DNA from: Vibrio diazotrophicus
Lineage (GTDB): Bacteria > Pseudomonadota > Gammaproteobacteria > Enterobacterales > Vibrionaceae
Reading direction: 5' to 3'
Length of the DNA: 64,000 bases
NCBI RefSeq assembly: GCF_038452265.1
Contig: NZ_CP151842.1
Coordinates: 930,001 to 994,000, forward strand
Shown: positions 26,446-33,727 of the stretch, piece by piece
Numbering within the stretch: the first letter of the stretch is position 1
How the letters are laid out: every line of letters starts with the position of its first letter
Notes under the pieces: model-generated
Database searches by the model: none
What the model was told of the DNA's origin: nothing
What the model saw: only the letters and a program-made list of their open reading frames with translations
Made by a program: the position numbers and the translations under genes

Positions 26446-27501
26446 GTGGAAAAACAAAACTTCGTTGTACTGAAAAATATCTGCAAACGGTTTGGCAGCA
26501 ATACTGTTATTGATAACTTGGATTTGGAAATAAAGAAAGGCAGTCTTGTCACACTGCTTGGCCCATCAGGTTGCGGTAAAACTACAGTCTTACGTTTAGT
26601 CGCGGGGCTAGAAAAAGCAACTAGTGGTCAAATCTTTATTGATGGAGAAGATGTAACTGAGCGTTCAATACAGCAACGGGATATCTGTATGGTGTTTCAG
26701 TCGTACGCCCTATTTCCTCACATGTCTTTGTATGAGAACGTCGCTTATGGACTAAAAATGCTTAAACTACCCGCAGAAGAAATTCGCCAGCGAGTTGATG
26801 AAGCTTTGAAAATCGTCGATCTGGAAGGCATGGGTGAACGTTTTGTAGACCAAATATCCGGTGGGCAACAACAGCGAGTGGCTCTCGCCCGCGCTTTAGT
26901 TCTCAAACCTAAAGTACTGTTATTTGACGAGCCTTTGAGTAACTTAGACGCCAATTTACGCCGTAGCATGCGTGAAACGATTCGAGAGTTACAAAAGCGC
27001 TTCGACATCACTTCTCTATATGTAACACACGATCAAGCAGAAGCATTCGCTGTTTCTGATACTGTGATTGTCATGAAAAGTGGTGAGATCATGCAGATTG
27101 GTTCACCTCAAGAGCTATACAAATCACCGAAATCAATGTTTATGGCGAACTTTATGGGAGAGGCAAACCTATTTCAGGGGCATTTTGATGGTGAACGCAT
27201 TCATATTAATGGCTATTCTATTGACGCTGACCCAGATGCAACATTAGGCAAGACACATGGTGAATACCAGATTGGCGTTCGCCCTGAAGCAATTACTTTG
27301 AACACACAAGGCGAAAACAGCCAAGCGTGTGAAATACTGAAGTTCGCTTATATGGGGTCAATGTATGAAGTCACGGTGAGATGGCACGAACAGGAACTGC
27401 TATTGCAACTCAACTCCGCACAGTTTAGCCACGAATTGACCAAACATGCTTATTTAGAATTTAATCCAAGAGGTCTGTTCTTACTTCCTAAAGAGGGCTA
27501 G
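26446..27501 (+). CDS. afuC: ABC transporter ATP-binding protein, AfuC/FbpC type
   Basis: A 351-residue ATPase of the importer. Walker A GPSGCGKT is at residues 39-46, the signature SGGQQ at 138-142, Walker B VLLFDEP at 157-163, and the switch histidine in YVTHDQAEAF. A C-terminal TOBE-like domain (about 240-345) fits importers of the iron/putrescine/sugar-phosphate group. The start is GTG with a strong TAGGAGA at 26432-26438. It is the last gene of the operon and is followed by a perfect terminator. Confidence 0.92.
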   Translation: MEKQNFVVLKNICKRFGSNTVIDNLDLEIKKGSLVTLLGPSGCGKTTVLRLVAGLEKATSGQIFIDGEDVTERSIQQRDICMVFQSYALFPHMSLYENVAYGLKMLKLPAEEIRQRVDEALKIVDLEGMGERFVDQISGGQQQRVALARALVLKPKVLLFDEPLSNLDANLRRSMRETIRELQKRFDITSLYVTHDQAEAFAVSDTVIVMKSGEIMQIGSPQELYKSPKSMFMANFMGEANLFQGHFDGERIHINGYSIDADPDATLGKTHGEYQIGVRPEAITLNTQGENSQACEILKFAYMGSMYEVTVRWHEQELLLQLNSAQFSHELTKHAYLEFNPRGLFLLPKEG

Positions 27502-27559
27502 AAAGTTTGAGGTCAAGTAATTAAACAGCAGTAAAAAGCAATTAAATGTTATAGATACA

Positions 27560-27587
27560 AAAAAAGACGTCCTAGGACGTCTTTTTT
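27560..27587. terminator. Perfect palindromic terminator between afuC and tRNA-Asn
   Basis: The half AAAAAAGACGTCCT is followed at once by its exact complement, making a 28-bp palindrome with A and T runs at its ends. It can stop the afu operon rightward and the tRNA transcript leftward. Confidence 0.9.
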
Positions 27588-27595
27588 CTTGAATT

Positions 27596-27671
27596 TGGCT
27601 CCCCCTGCAAGACTTGAACTTGCGACATACGGATTAACAGTCCGCCGTTCTACCGACTGAACTAAGGGGGA
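27596..27671 (-). tRNA. tRNA-Asn (anticodon GTT)
   Basis: A 76-nt tRNA with encoded CCA. Acceptor stem TCCCCCT / AGGGGGA, D-loop GTTCAGTCGGTAGAAC, anticodon loop CTGTTAA giving GTT, and T-loop GTTCAAGTC. The anticodon arm is the same as in the E. coli tRNA-Asn. It lies at the right end of the accessory carbohydrate block; no integrase or att repeat is seen. Confidence 0.97.
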
Positions 27672-27690
27672 ATTGCTTAGTGCGGTGCGG

Positions 27691-27719
27691 ATGTTACTTA
27701 GAGGGACGGGGAGTGTCAA
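27691..27719 (-). promoter_or_regulatory. Strong sigma-70 promoter of tRNA-Asn
   Basis: On the minus strand TTGACA (27714-27719) and TAACAT (27691-27696) are 17 bp apart, followed by a GC-rich discriminator. This is typical of stable-RNA promoters under stringent control. Confidence 0.85.
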
Positions 27720-27803
27720 CCTTTACACTAAAAAATTCAGCTAATTTTTTTCAAAAAAAATAGTTTACTTTTCTGTACCCCTTATGGGTATTACGCTGGA
27801 TTT

Positions 27804-27951
27804 ACTTATCCACCAAATTTGTGGATAAGTGTGTTGATGAAACTTGAGCAATCATTTGAAGTGGTTTCATTTAAGTGAAAACTCTAAATGTAATCGATTG
27901 TATAATTTATCTAACTTAATGATTTTGCTTTTATAAATCTTGTTATCCACT
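27804..27951. promoter_or_regulatory. DnaA-box cluster upstream of uvrB
   Basis: An inverted repeat ACTTATCCAC / GTGGATAAGT (27804-27813, 27821-27830) contains a perfect DnaA box TTATCCACA on the minus strand (27820-27828) and a near-box on the plus strand. TTATCCACT follows at 27943-27951. E. coli uvrB is also reported to carry a DnaA box in its control region. Confidence 0.6.
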
Positions 27952-28299
27952 GTTTTTTCTAACGATTCTAAGCTGCGAGAGAAAGGTCAATTTAATGTCA
28001 AGATTGGAAATTTTGGGGAAAACCAGTGGATTATTATTTGGGTATTTTAGATGGGTATAACTCGGTGGGGCGACGATATTAACAAACTTTTTAGATTGAT
28101 GCGAACGTTATTTTTTAGCCATGGTAGATCTGAAACACAAGTTCGATTCGTAGTTATGAAACTGTTTCATGAGTGCTTATCAATAGGGAAAAGAATCGTA
28201 TATAAAGGTTTCACAATGGTAAATAACAATTATGACTTGCCATGCTGTAAGGCAAGCAGCGACAATAGTTCCTCGTTCAGACTGTAGGAAGAAAGCGTA
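27952..28299. other. uvrB leader region
   Basis: About 350 bp before uvrB. I found no LexA box (CTG-N10-CAG) despite the SOS control known for E. coli uvrB. A 78-codon open frame at 28051-28287 has no ribosome binding site and no recognisable features. The uvrB promoter must lie here but is not obvious. Confidence 0.4.
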
Positions 28300-30330
28300 A
28301 TGAGTAAGGCGTTTGAATTGGTATCACACTATCGCCCATCCGGCGATCAGCCTAAAGCCATAGAGCAGCTTTTAGAAGGAATTGAAGCTGGACTTGCACA
28401 TCAAACCCTGTTGGGTGTTACGGGTTCTGGTAAAACGTTTACCCTAGCGAATGTCATTGCTCGTTCACAACGACCGACGATTTTGCTTGCGCCGAATAAG
28501 ACGCTTGCAGCTCAGCTTTATGGCGAGATGAAAGCTTTTTTCCCTAATAATGCCGTCGAATACTTTGTTTCCTACTACGACTATTACCAGCCTGAAGCTT
28601 ACGTGCCGACGACGGATACTTTCATAGAGAAAGATTCATCTGTTAACGCTCATATTGAGCAAATGCGTCTTTCTGCAACCAAAGCGTTGCTGGAGCGCAA
28701 AGATGCCATCATCGTGGCTTCTGTTTCCGCGATTTACGGTCTGGGTGACCCTGATTCCTACTTGAAGATGATGCTTCATTTACGCCGAGGAGATGTGATC
28801 AATCAGCGTGATATGCTGCGTCGCTTGGCGGAGCTTCAGTATTCCCGCAATGATGTAGCGTTTGAGCGCGGTCAGTTCCGTGTGCGCGGTGAAGTGATTG
28901 ATATTTTCCCTGCTGAATCTGACCAAGATGCGGTGCGCGTGGAAATGTTCGATGAAGAAGTCGAATGCATCAGCTTATTTGATCCGCTCACTGGTGCGAT
29001 AAAACAGCGAGACTTACCGCGTTTTACGGTCTACCCGAAAACTCACTATGTCACACCGCGCGAACGCATTCTCGAAGCGATTGAGAGTATTAAAGTTGAA
29101 CTCGAGTCGCGCCGTAAGTATCTGCTTGAAAATAATAAACTGCTGGAAGAGCAGCGTATTACTCAGCGGACACAATTTGATATTGAAATGATGAACGAGC
29201 TAGGTTTCTGCTCGGGTATCGAAAACTACTCTCGATTCTTGAGTGGACGCAACGAGGGTGAGCCGCCACCGACACTTTTTGATTACTTGCCACATGATGG
29301 TTTATTAGTGATTGATGAATCCCACGTTACTGTTCCGCAGATTGGCGCAATGTTTAAAGGTGACCGTTCGCGTAAAGAGACGCTGGTGGAATTTGGTTTC
29401 CGTTTACCTTCTGCTCTGGATAACCGACCGCTTAAATTTGAAGAATTCGAAGCACTGGCACCGCAGACGATTTTTGTTTCTGCGACGCCGGGTAATTATG
29501 AGTTAGAGAAATCGGCGGGTGAAGTGGCTGACCAAGTGGTTCGTCCTACAGGGTTATTGGATCCTGAGCTCGAAGTTCGTCCTGTTGCTACTCAGGTTGA
29601 TGATCTGTTGTCCGAAATTCGTATCCGCTCTGCAAAAGATGAACGAGTACTTGTCACTACGTTGACTAAGCGTATGGCGGAAGACCTGACCGAATATCTC
29701 CATGAACATGGTGTTAAGGTGCGATATCTTCATTCGGATATCGATACAGTGGAAAGGGTCGAGATCATTCGAGATTTGCGTTTAGGCGAATTTGACGTAT
29801 TGGTGGGGATTAACTTGTTGCGAGAAGGTTTGGACATGCCAGAAGTGTCTTTGGTTGCGATTTTGGATGCGGACAAAGAAGGCTTCTTACGTTCAGAACG
29901 TTCTCTGATTCAGACCATTGGTCGTGCTGCTCGTAACCTTGAAGGTCGAGCCATTCTTTATGCTGACAGCATTACGAAGTCGATGAAGAAAGCCATGGAT
30001 GAAACCAACCGTCGTCGCGAAAAACAGCATGCTTATAACGAGGCCATGGGGCTTAAACCTCAGGCGCTAAAACGTAATATCAAAGACATTATGGAAATCG
30101 GCGATATTGCTAAATCTCGCAAACAGAAATCAAGTAAAGTGGTTGCACTGTCTAAAGTCGCAGAGGATGCTGCTAACTATGGGTCTTTAACTCCACAGCA
30201 ATTGGATAAAGAGATCAGTAAGTTAGAAGGTCAAATGTACAAGTATGCACAAAACCTTGAGTTCGAGATGGCGGCGAAAACACGCGATCAGATTGAAGAG
30301 TTAAGAAAGCAATTTATTGCTAACTCTTAG
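28300..30330 (+). CDS. uvrB: Excinuclease ABC subunit B
   Basis: Damage-verifying helicase-like subunit of nucleotide excision repair; it works with UvrA and UvrC. It has 676 residues, the normal length. Walker A GVTGSGKTF is at about 39-47. The beta-hairpin region YYDYYQPEAYVP that locks on damaged DNA is present, as are the helicase motifs DESHVTVPQ and QTIGRAARN. The C-terminal UVR domain (about 635-670, LEGQMYKYAQNLEFEMAAK) binds UvrC. RBS AGGAAG lies just upstream. Confidence 0.98.
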   Translation: MSKAFELVSHYRPSGDQPKAIEQLLEGIEAGLAHQTLLGVTGSGKTFTLANVIARSQRPTILLAPNKTLAAQLYGEMKAFFPNNAVEYFVSYYDYYQPEAYVPTTDTFIEKDSSVNAHIEQMRLSATKALLERKDAIIVASVSAIYGLGDPDSYLKMMLHLRRGDVINQRDMLRRLAELQYSRNDVAFERGQFRVRGEVIDIFPAESDQDAVRVEMFDEEVECISLFDPLTGAIKQRDLPRFTVYPKTHYVTPRERILEAIESIKVELESRRKYLLENNKLLEEQRITQRTQFDIEMMNELGFCSGIENYSRFLSGRNEGEPPPTLFDYLPHDGLLVIDESHVTVPQIGAMFKGDRSRKETLVEFGFRLPSALDNRPLKFEEFEALAPQTIFVSATPGNYELEKSAGEVADQVVRPTGLLDPELEVRPVATQVDDLLSEIRIRSAKDERVLVTTLTKRMAEDLTEYLHEHGVKVRYLHSDIDTVERVEIIRDLRLGEFDVLVGINLLREGLDMPEVSLVAILDADKEGFLRSERSLIQTIGRAARNLEGRAILYADSITKSMKKAMDETNRRREKQHAYNEAMGLKPQALKRNIKDIMEIGDIAKSRKQKSSKVVALSKVAEDAANYGSLTPQQLDKEISKLEGQMYKYAQNLEFEMAAKTRDQIEELRKQFIANS

Positions 30331-30356
30331 CCATGAATTCTGAGCTATAGTCAGAT

Positions 30357-30453
30357 AAAAAAATAGCCAATAGAAATCGTCTCTATTGGCTGTAATTTCG
30401 TGAATATCGTATTCACTAACAACGTCAGTTGGCTAGGTGACCCGTTAGGGTCA
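30357..30453 (-). ncRNA. qrr1: Qrr1 quorum-regulatory small RNA
   Basis: A 97-nt Hfq-dependent small RNA made at low cell density under LuxO-P and sigma-54; it controls the mRNAs of luxR/hapR, aphA and luxO. On the minus strand it begins TGACCCTAACGGGTCA (first stem-loop), continues with the family-conserved CTAGCCAACTGACGTTGTTA and GTGAATAC, and ends with the terminator stem AGCCAATAG / CTATTGGCT and a T run. It lies between uvrB and luxO, the known qrr1 position in vibrios. No cofactor genes are needed nearby except luxO and luxU, which follow. Confidence 0.96.
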
Positions 30454-30462
30454 TTAAGTACC

Positions 30463-30481
30463 AAGCATTTAGCGTGCCAAG
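30463..30481 (-). promoter_or_regulatory. Sigma-54 promoter of qrr1
   Basis: Minus strand TTGGCACGCTAAATGCTT matches the sigma-54 consensus TTGGCACG-N4-TTGC closely. The GG and GC dinucleotides fall at -25/-24 and -13/-12 relative to the Qrr1 5' end at 30453. Confidence 0.9.
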
Positions 30482-30540
30482 TATAAAATACCAATTTTGT
30501 TCAATTCTCATACTAGTTGTATGGTTTAGCCCCTGTTTGT

Positions 30541-30583
30541 TTGCAAAATGCAACTTCTAATGCAATCATGAAGCAAAATGCAA
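30541..30583. promoter_or_regulatory. LuxO binding sites upstream of qrr1
   Basis: TTGCAAAATGCAA at 30541-30553 is a perfect TTGCA-N3-TGCAA palindrome, and AAGCAAAATGCAA at 30571-30583 matches 11 of 13. They lie about 90-130 bp upstream of the qrr1 start, as expected for a sigma-54 activator, and also just before luxO. Confidence 0.8.
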
Positions 30584-30590
30584 AAATAAA

Positions 30591-30599
30591 TGGCTAGGT
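30591..30599 (+). promoter_or_regulatory. Qrr1 pairing site in the luxO leader
   Basis: TGGCTAGGT immediately before the luxO ATG is exactly complementary to ACCTAGCCA of Qrr1. It covers the only ribosome-binding-like AGG, so Qrr1 can block luxO translation. Confidence 0.75.
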
Positions 30600-30600
30600 T

Positions 30601-32001
30601 ATGCAACATAATTACACACCACAAAAAGCAAAATACTTATTGATGGTGGAAGATACTGTGTCCGTGGCGGCACTGTATCGTTCATATCTCACTCCACTTG
30701 AAATAGATATCAACATAGTAGGGACGGGGCGCGAAGCAATAGAAAGCATCGCCGCACGCGAACCTGATTTAATTCTTCTCGACCTTCGATTACCAGATAT
30801 GACAGGGATGGACGTTTTGCATGCCGTAAAACAGAAATCACCTGATGTCCCAGTTATTTTCATGACTGCGCATGGTTCGATTGATACTGCGGTTGAAGCC
30901 ATGCGCCACGGGGCTCAGGACTTCTTGATTAAGCCTTGTGAAGCGGATCGACTGCGTGTCACCGTTAACAACGCTATTCGCAAAGCCAGTAAGCTAAAAA
31001 ATGACGCTGATGGTCTGAATAATCAGAATTATCAGGGCTTTATAGGAAGTAGTCAGACGATGCAGGCGGTTTATCGCACCATAGACTCGGCCGCGACCAG
31101 TAAAGCGAGCATTTTTATTACCGGAGAAAGTGGTACTGGTAAGGAAGTGTGTGCAGAGGCGATTCATGCGGCGAGTAAACGCGGTGACAAACCGTTTATC
31201 GCTATTAACTGTGCTGCGATTCCTAAAGATTTGATTGAAAGTGAGTTGTTTGGTCACGTGAAAGGTGCCTTTACAGGTGCAGCGGCTGACCGACAAGGCG
31301 CAGCCGAATTAGCAGACGGTGGCACACTTTTTCTCGATGAGTTGTGCGAGATGGATCTAGAATTGCAAACAAAACTGCTGCGCTTTATTCAGACGGGCAC
31401 ATTTCAAAAAGTCGGCTCTTCTAAGATGAAAAGCGTGGATGTACGATTCGTTTGTGCAACCAACCGTGATCCATGGAAAGAAGTGCAGGAAGGGCGTTTT
31501 AGGGAAGACTTATATTACCGTCTCTATGTTATACCATTGCATCTGCCGCCTTTGCGTGAACGCAGCGATGACGTCATCGAAATCGCTTATTCGCTGTTGG
31601 GTTATATGTCTAAAGAAGAAGGCAAAGGTTTTGTTCGCTTGTCTCCTGAAGTGGTAGAGCGCTTTAAGCGCTATGAGTGGCCGGGTAACGTTCGTCAGTT
31701 ACAGAACGTATTGCGTAATGTAGTGGTTCTTAATGAGGGTAAAGAGATCACTCAAGAGATGTTGCCTCCACCGTTGAACTTACCTCAGGAACGTGTTGAA
31801 CCCGTTGACATGCCGATGAGCGGCCCTATCACTGTGCATGAAATATTTCCTCTTTGGATGACAGAAAAACAGGCGATCGAAAAAGCGATAGAAGCTTGCG
31901 ATGGCAACATTCCAAAAGCGGCGGGCTATTTGGATGTCAGCCCTTCAACGCTCTACAGAAAACTACAAACGTGGAATGAGAAAGAGAAGGAAAGTCGATA
32001 A
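30601..32001 (+). CDS. luxO: LuxO, sigma-54-dependent quorum-sensing response regulator
   Basis: Phosphorylated by LuxU, LuxO activates the qrr small-RNA genes with sigma-54. It has 466 residues: a receiver domain with D61 as phospho-acceptor (LILLDLRLPDMTG), an AAA+ domain with Walker A GESGTGKE (175-182) and sigma-54-contact loop GAFTGA (222-227), Walker B GGTLFLDEL, and a C-terminal Fis-type helix-turn-helix (about 430-462, GYLDVSPSTLYRKLQ). No change is seen at the phospho site. The start at 30601 leaves the Qrr pairing site directly upstream. luxU follows after 2 bp. Confidence 0.98.
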   Translation: MQHNYTPQKAKYLLMVEDTVSVAALYRSYLTPLEIDINIVGTGREAIESIAAREPDLILLDLRLPDMTGMDVLHAVKQKSPDVPVIFMTAHGSIDTAVEAMRHGAQDFLIKPCEADRLRVTVNNAIRKASKLKNDADGLNNQNYQGFIGSSQTMQAVYRTIDSAATSKASIFITGESGTGKEVCAEAIHAASKRGDKPFIAINCAAIPKDLIESELFGHVKGAFTGAAADRQGAAELADGGTLFLDELCEMDLELQTKLLRFIQTGTFQKVGSSKMKSVDVRFVCATNRDPWKEVQEGRFREDLYYRLYVIPLHLPPLRERSDDVIEIAYSLLGYMSKEEGKGFVRLSPEVVERFKRYEWPGNVRQLQNVLRNVVVLNEGKEITQEMLPPPLNLPQERVEPVDMPMSGPITVHEIFPLWMTEKQAIEKAIEACDGNIPKAAGYLDVSPSTLYRKLQTWNEKEKESR

Positions 32002-32003
32002 TT

Positions 32004-32357
32004 ATGGACGTGTTAAACCAAAGCAAGATAGAGAAATTAGCAAGAGAAATTGGTGAAGAGAACGTACCAATGCTCCTTGAAATTTTTCTTGGTGAGCTAG
32101 TAGCCTATCAGCAAAGTTTAACCAGCGATGAGGTAATTGATAAAACTCAATACCTTAAAGATATCAGTCATGCATTAAAGAGCAGTGCGGCGAGTTTTGG
32201 TGCAGATAGACTCTGCGCAAAAGCAGTCGACCTTGACGCTAAGGCAAAATTAGGTGAGCAATTTGATGAAGCGGTAGAAACCGCGAACATGGTAGATATT
32301 CTTAACCAGACTCACGGCTACTATCAGCAGTTAATTGTCACAAGCAGCTGTGATTAA
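32004..32357 (+). CDS. luxU: LuxU phosphorelay protein
   Basis: Histidine-phosphotransfer protein that passes phosphate from the hybrid quorum-sensing kinases (LuxN, LuxQ, CqsS type) to LuxO. It has 117 residues of an all-helical HPt domain. The phospho-histidine is H56 in YLKDISHALKSSAASFGADR, corresponding to H58 of V. harveyi LuxU. It is cotranscribed with luxO (2-bp gap) and ends before a hairpin terminator. Confidence 0.96.
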   Translation: MDVLNQSKIEKLAREIGEENVPMLLEIFLGELVAYQQSLTSDEVIDKTQYLKDISHALKSSAASFGADRLCAKAVDLDAKAKLGEQFDEAVETANMVDILNQTHGYYQQLIVTSSCD

Positions 32358-32375
32358 TCAGTGATTGTAAATTGT

Positions 32376-32396
32376 TACCGATTATCGGTAGTTTTT
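32376..32396 (+). terminator. Terminator of luxOU
   Basis: Stem TACCGA / TCGGTA with a 3-nt loop, followed by G and a T5 run. A second stem ACCACTGC / GCAGTGGT near 32400-32427 may serve the convergent yvcK-type gene. Confidence 0.75.
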
Positions 32397-32448
32397 ATCA
32401 CCACTGCGGCCTTAGCTGCAGTGGTAACCAATAAGCCTAGTTGATGAG

Positions 32449-33342
32449 TTAATCGTTCAACTGCTCTTCAATTGCAAGGCGCAGCTTGTCTCGATCATGA
32501 CGCCAATCGCGGTTTGGTGATGCCAAATCGCGAGTCACGCAGTTCCAATTGTCTTTTAAATCAGGGTGTTCTTTCGGGCCGATCACCACATCAATCTTAC
32601 GATTTTTACAAGCGCGTTCGCACCATTCGAGCTTCTGTTTCAGGCTCATACGACCCGCAGGGCCGTATTCAGGTGATAAGTTCTCAATAAAAATCACCTT
32701 GGCCTTTTGGTTGTCAAAAATAGCCTGACCGATTTTAGGCAGAAGTAGCGGCGGCATTATGCTGGTAAGAAAACTGCCGGGACCAAGAATAATTGCATCG
32801 GCTGCCGCAATCGCCTCGACTCCCTCGAACGTTGCCGCAACCTTTGGCTCAAGGTCGAGTCGCAACAAATCGTCTTCCATCTCATCAACGTTGGTTTCGC
32901 CTGTTACCCATTTGCCGTTTGTTGCTAATGCGGTGAGATCGGATGGATGTTCTGACATAGGAATAATGTTTACATCAACTTTCAGCATGGTGCGGATAAG
33001 ATTGATTGCGTCCAATGGACGAACCGAGAGGTTATCCAGTGCCGTTAGCATCAGGTTACCGAGGTTGTGACCATCAAGCTCGCCGCTGCCTTTAAAGCGG
33101 TATTCAAACATCATCGAGCTGATGGAAGGGTCGGTAATCAACTGGTTAATACAGTTACGCGTATCACCCCAAGCAATTCCGCCTTGGCAGTGGCGAATTC
33201 GCCCGGTCGAACCGCCGTTGTCCGTAGTGGTAACAATACCTGTTGCGTTAGAACCGAAATGCTTTAACGCTGCCAAAATTCGTCCTAAACCGTGGCCGCC
33301 GCCAATAGCGACCACTTTTTTATCTTTATATAAGTTCATCAT
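32449..33342 (-). CDS. yvcK: YvcK/YbhK family gluconeogenesis factor
   Basis: A cytoplasmic protein of the CofD-like YvcK family, which in Bacillus is needed for cell shape and growth on gluconeogenic carbon and binds UDP-GlcNAc. It has 297 residues with the glycine-rich N-terminal loop VVAIGGGHGLGRILAALK, TTTDNGGSTGRIR and GDTRNCINQL, and the later ILGPGSFLTSIMPPLL. Either of two adjacent ATGs may start it. It is convergent with luxU, so it is not part of the quorum operon; its role in vibrios is not established. Confidence 0.9.
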   Translation of the reverse strand: MMNLYKDKKVVAIGGGHGLGRILAALKHFGSNATGIVTTTDNGGSTGRIRHCQGGIAWGDTRNCINQLITDPSISSMMFEYRFKGSGELDGHNLGNLMLTALDNLSVRPLDAINLIRTMLKVDVNIIPMSEHPSDLTALATNGKWVTGETNVDEMEDDLLRLDLEPKVAATFEGVEAIAAADAIILGPGSFLTSIMPPLLLPKIGQAIFDNQKAKVIFIENLSPEYGPAGRMSLKQKLEWCERACKNRKIDVVIGPKEHPDLKDNWNCVTRDLASPNRDWRHDRDKLRLAIEEQLND

Positions 33343-33596
33343 CTTTATTCTTCTAATATTTGATAAAACCTTAGCCGATGGAAGTTAAGTTGTGAATGTA
33401 TTGCCGATCAACAATCCTCCAGAGGCTTTGGTGTACTAGAATGTATAGGATATTGAAAACGACATATACTTATTTAGAGGTAAATTAGGACTTTGGTTTT
33501 CTTTTGCAACTGATTTACTAGAAAGATGATGCGTTTTTCAGTATTTTACAGCCAGTAGTCGCTGATTAGATAAGCGTTCAGCTTTCTAGCCGGCTG

Positions 33597-33727
33597 CCAT
33601 AACTCCGAGCTTTTTCATCTAAGTCACTTGAGACTATTGATAGTGATATGGTTAAAAAGCCAGTGGCATATTGTCACGAGGGCATAAGTGGAAATGTTTA
33701 TGCCTCCCGTATTTGGAAAGGTGTTCC
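33597..33727 (+). ncRNA. Molybdenum cofactor (Moco) riboswitch before moaA
   Basis: The leader carries the conserved end of the Moco motif: a hairpin GGCATAA / TTATGCC (33681-33687, 33698-33704), then TCCCGTATTTGGAAAGGTGT just before the GTG start. This is nearly identical to the E. coli moaA leader (CTCCCGTATCTGGAAAGGTG). Further stems are GCTTTTT / AAAAAGC and TCACT / AGTGA, starting from ACTCCGAGC at 33602. GGAAAGG is also the ribosome binding site, so ligand binding should control translation. Confidence 0.88.

Noticed and set aside
23198..27501. Iron(III) ABC transporter
   Set aside because: The family is often named so, but the uhpABC neighbours and the known sugar-phosphate binding of AfuA fit better. 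No Fur box was noticed before the operon. Not formally excluded.
27804..27830. Dyad ACTTATCCAC / GTGGATAAGT as a terminator
   Set aside because: No T run follows on either side. Its half-sites are DnaA boxes, so a protein-binding role is the better reading.
28051..28287. 78-codon open frame before uvrB
   Set aside because: No ribosome binding site, no domain, signal or hydrophobic pattern, and it lies in the uvrB leader. Probably chance.
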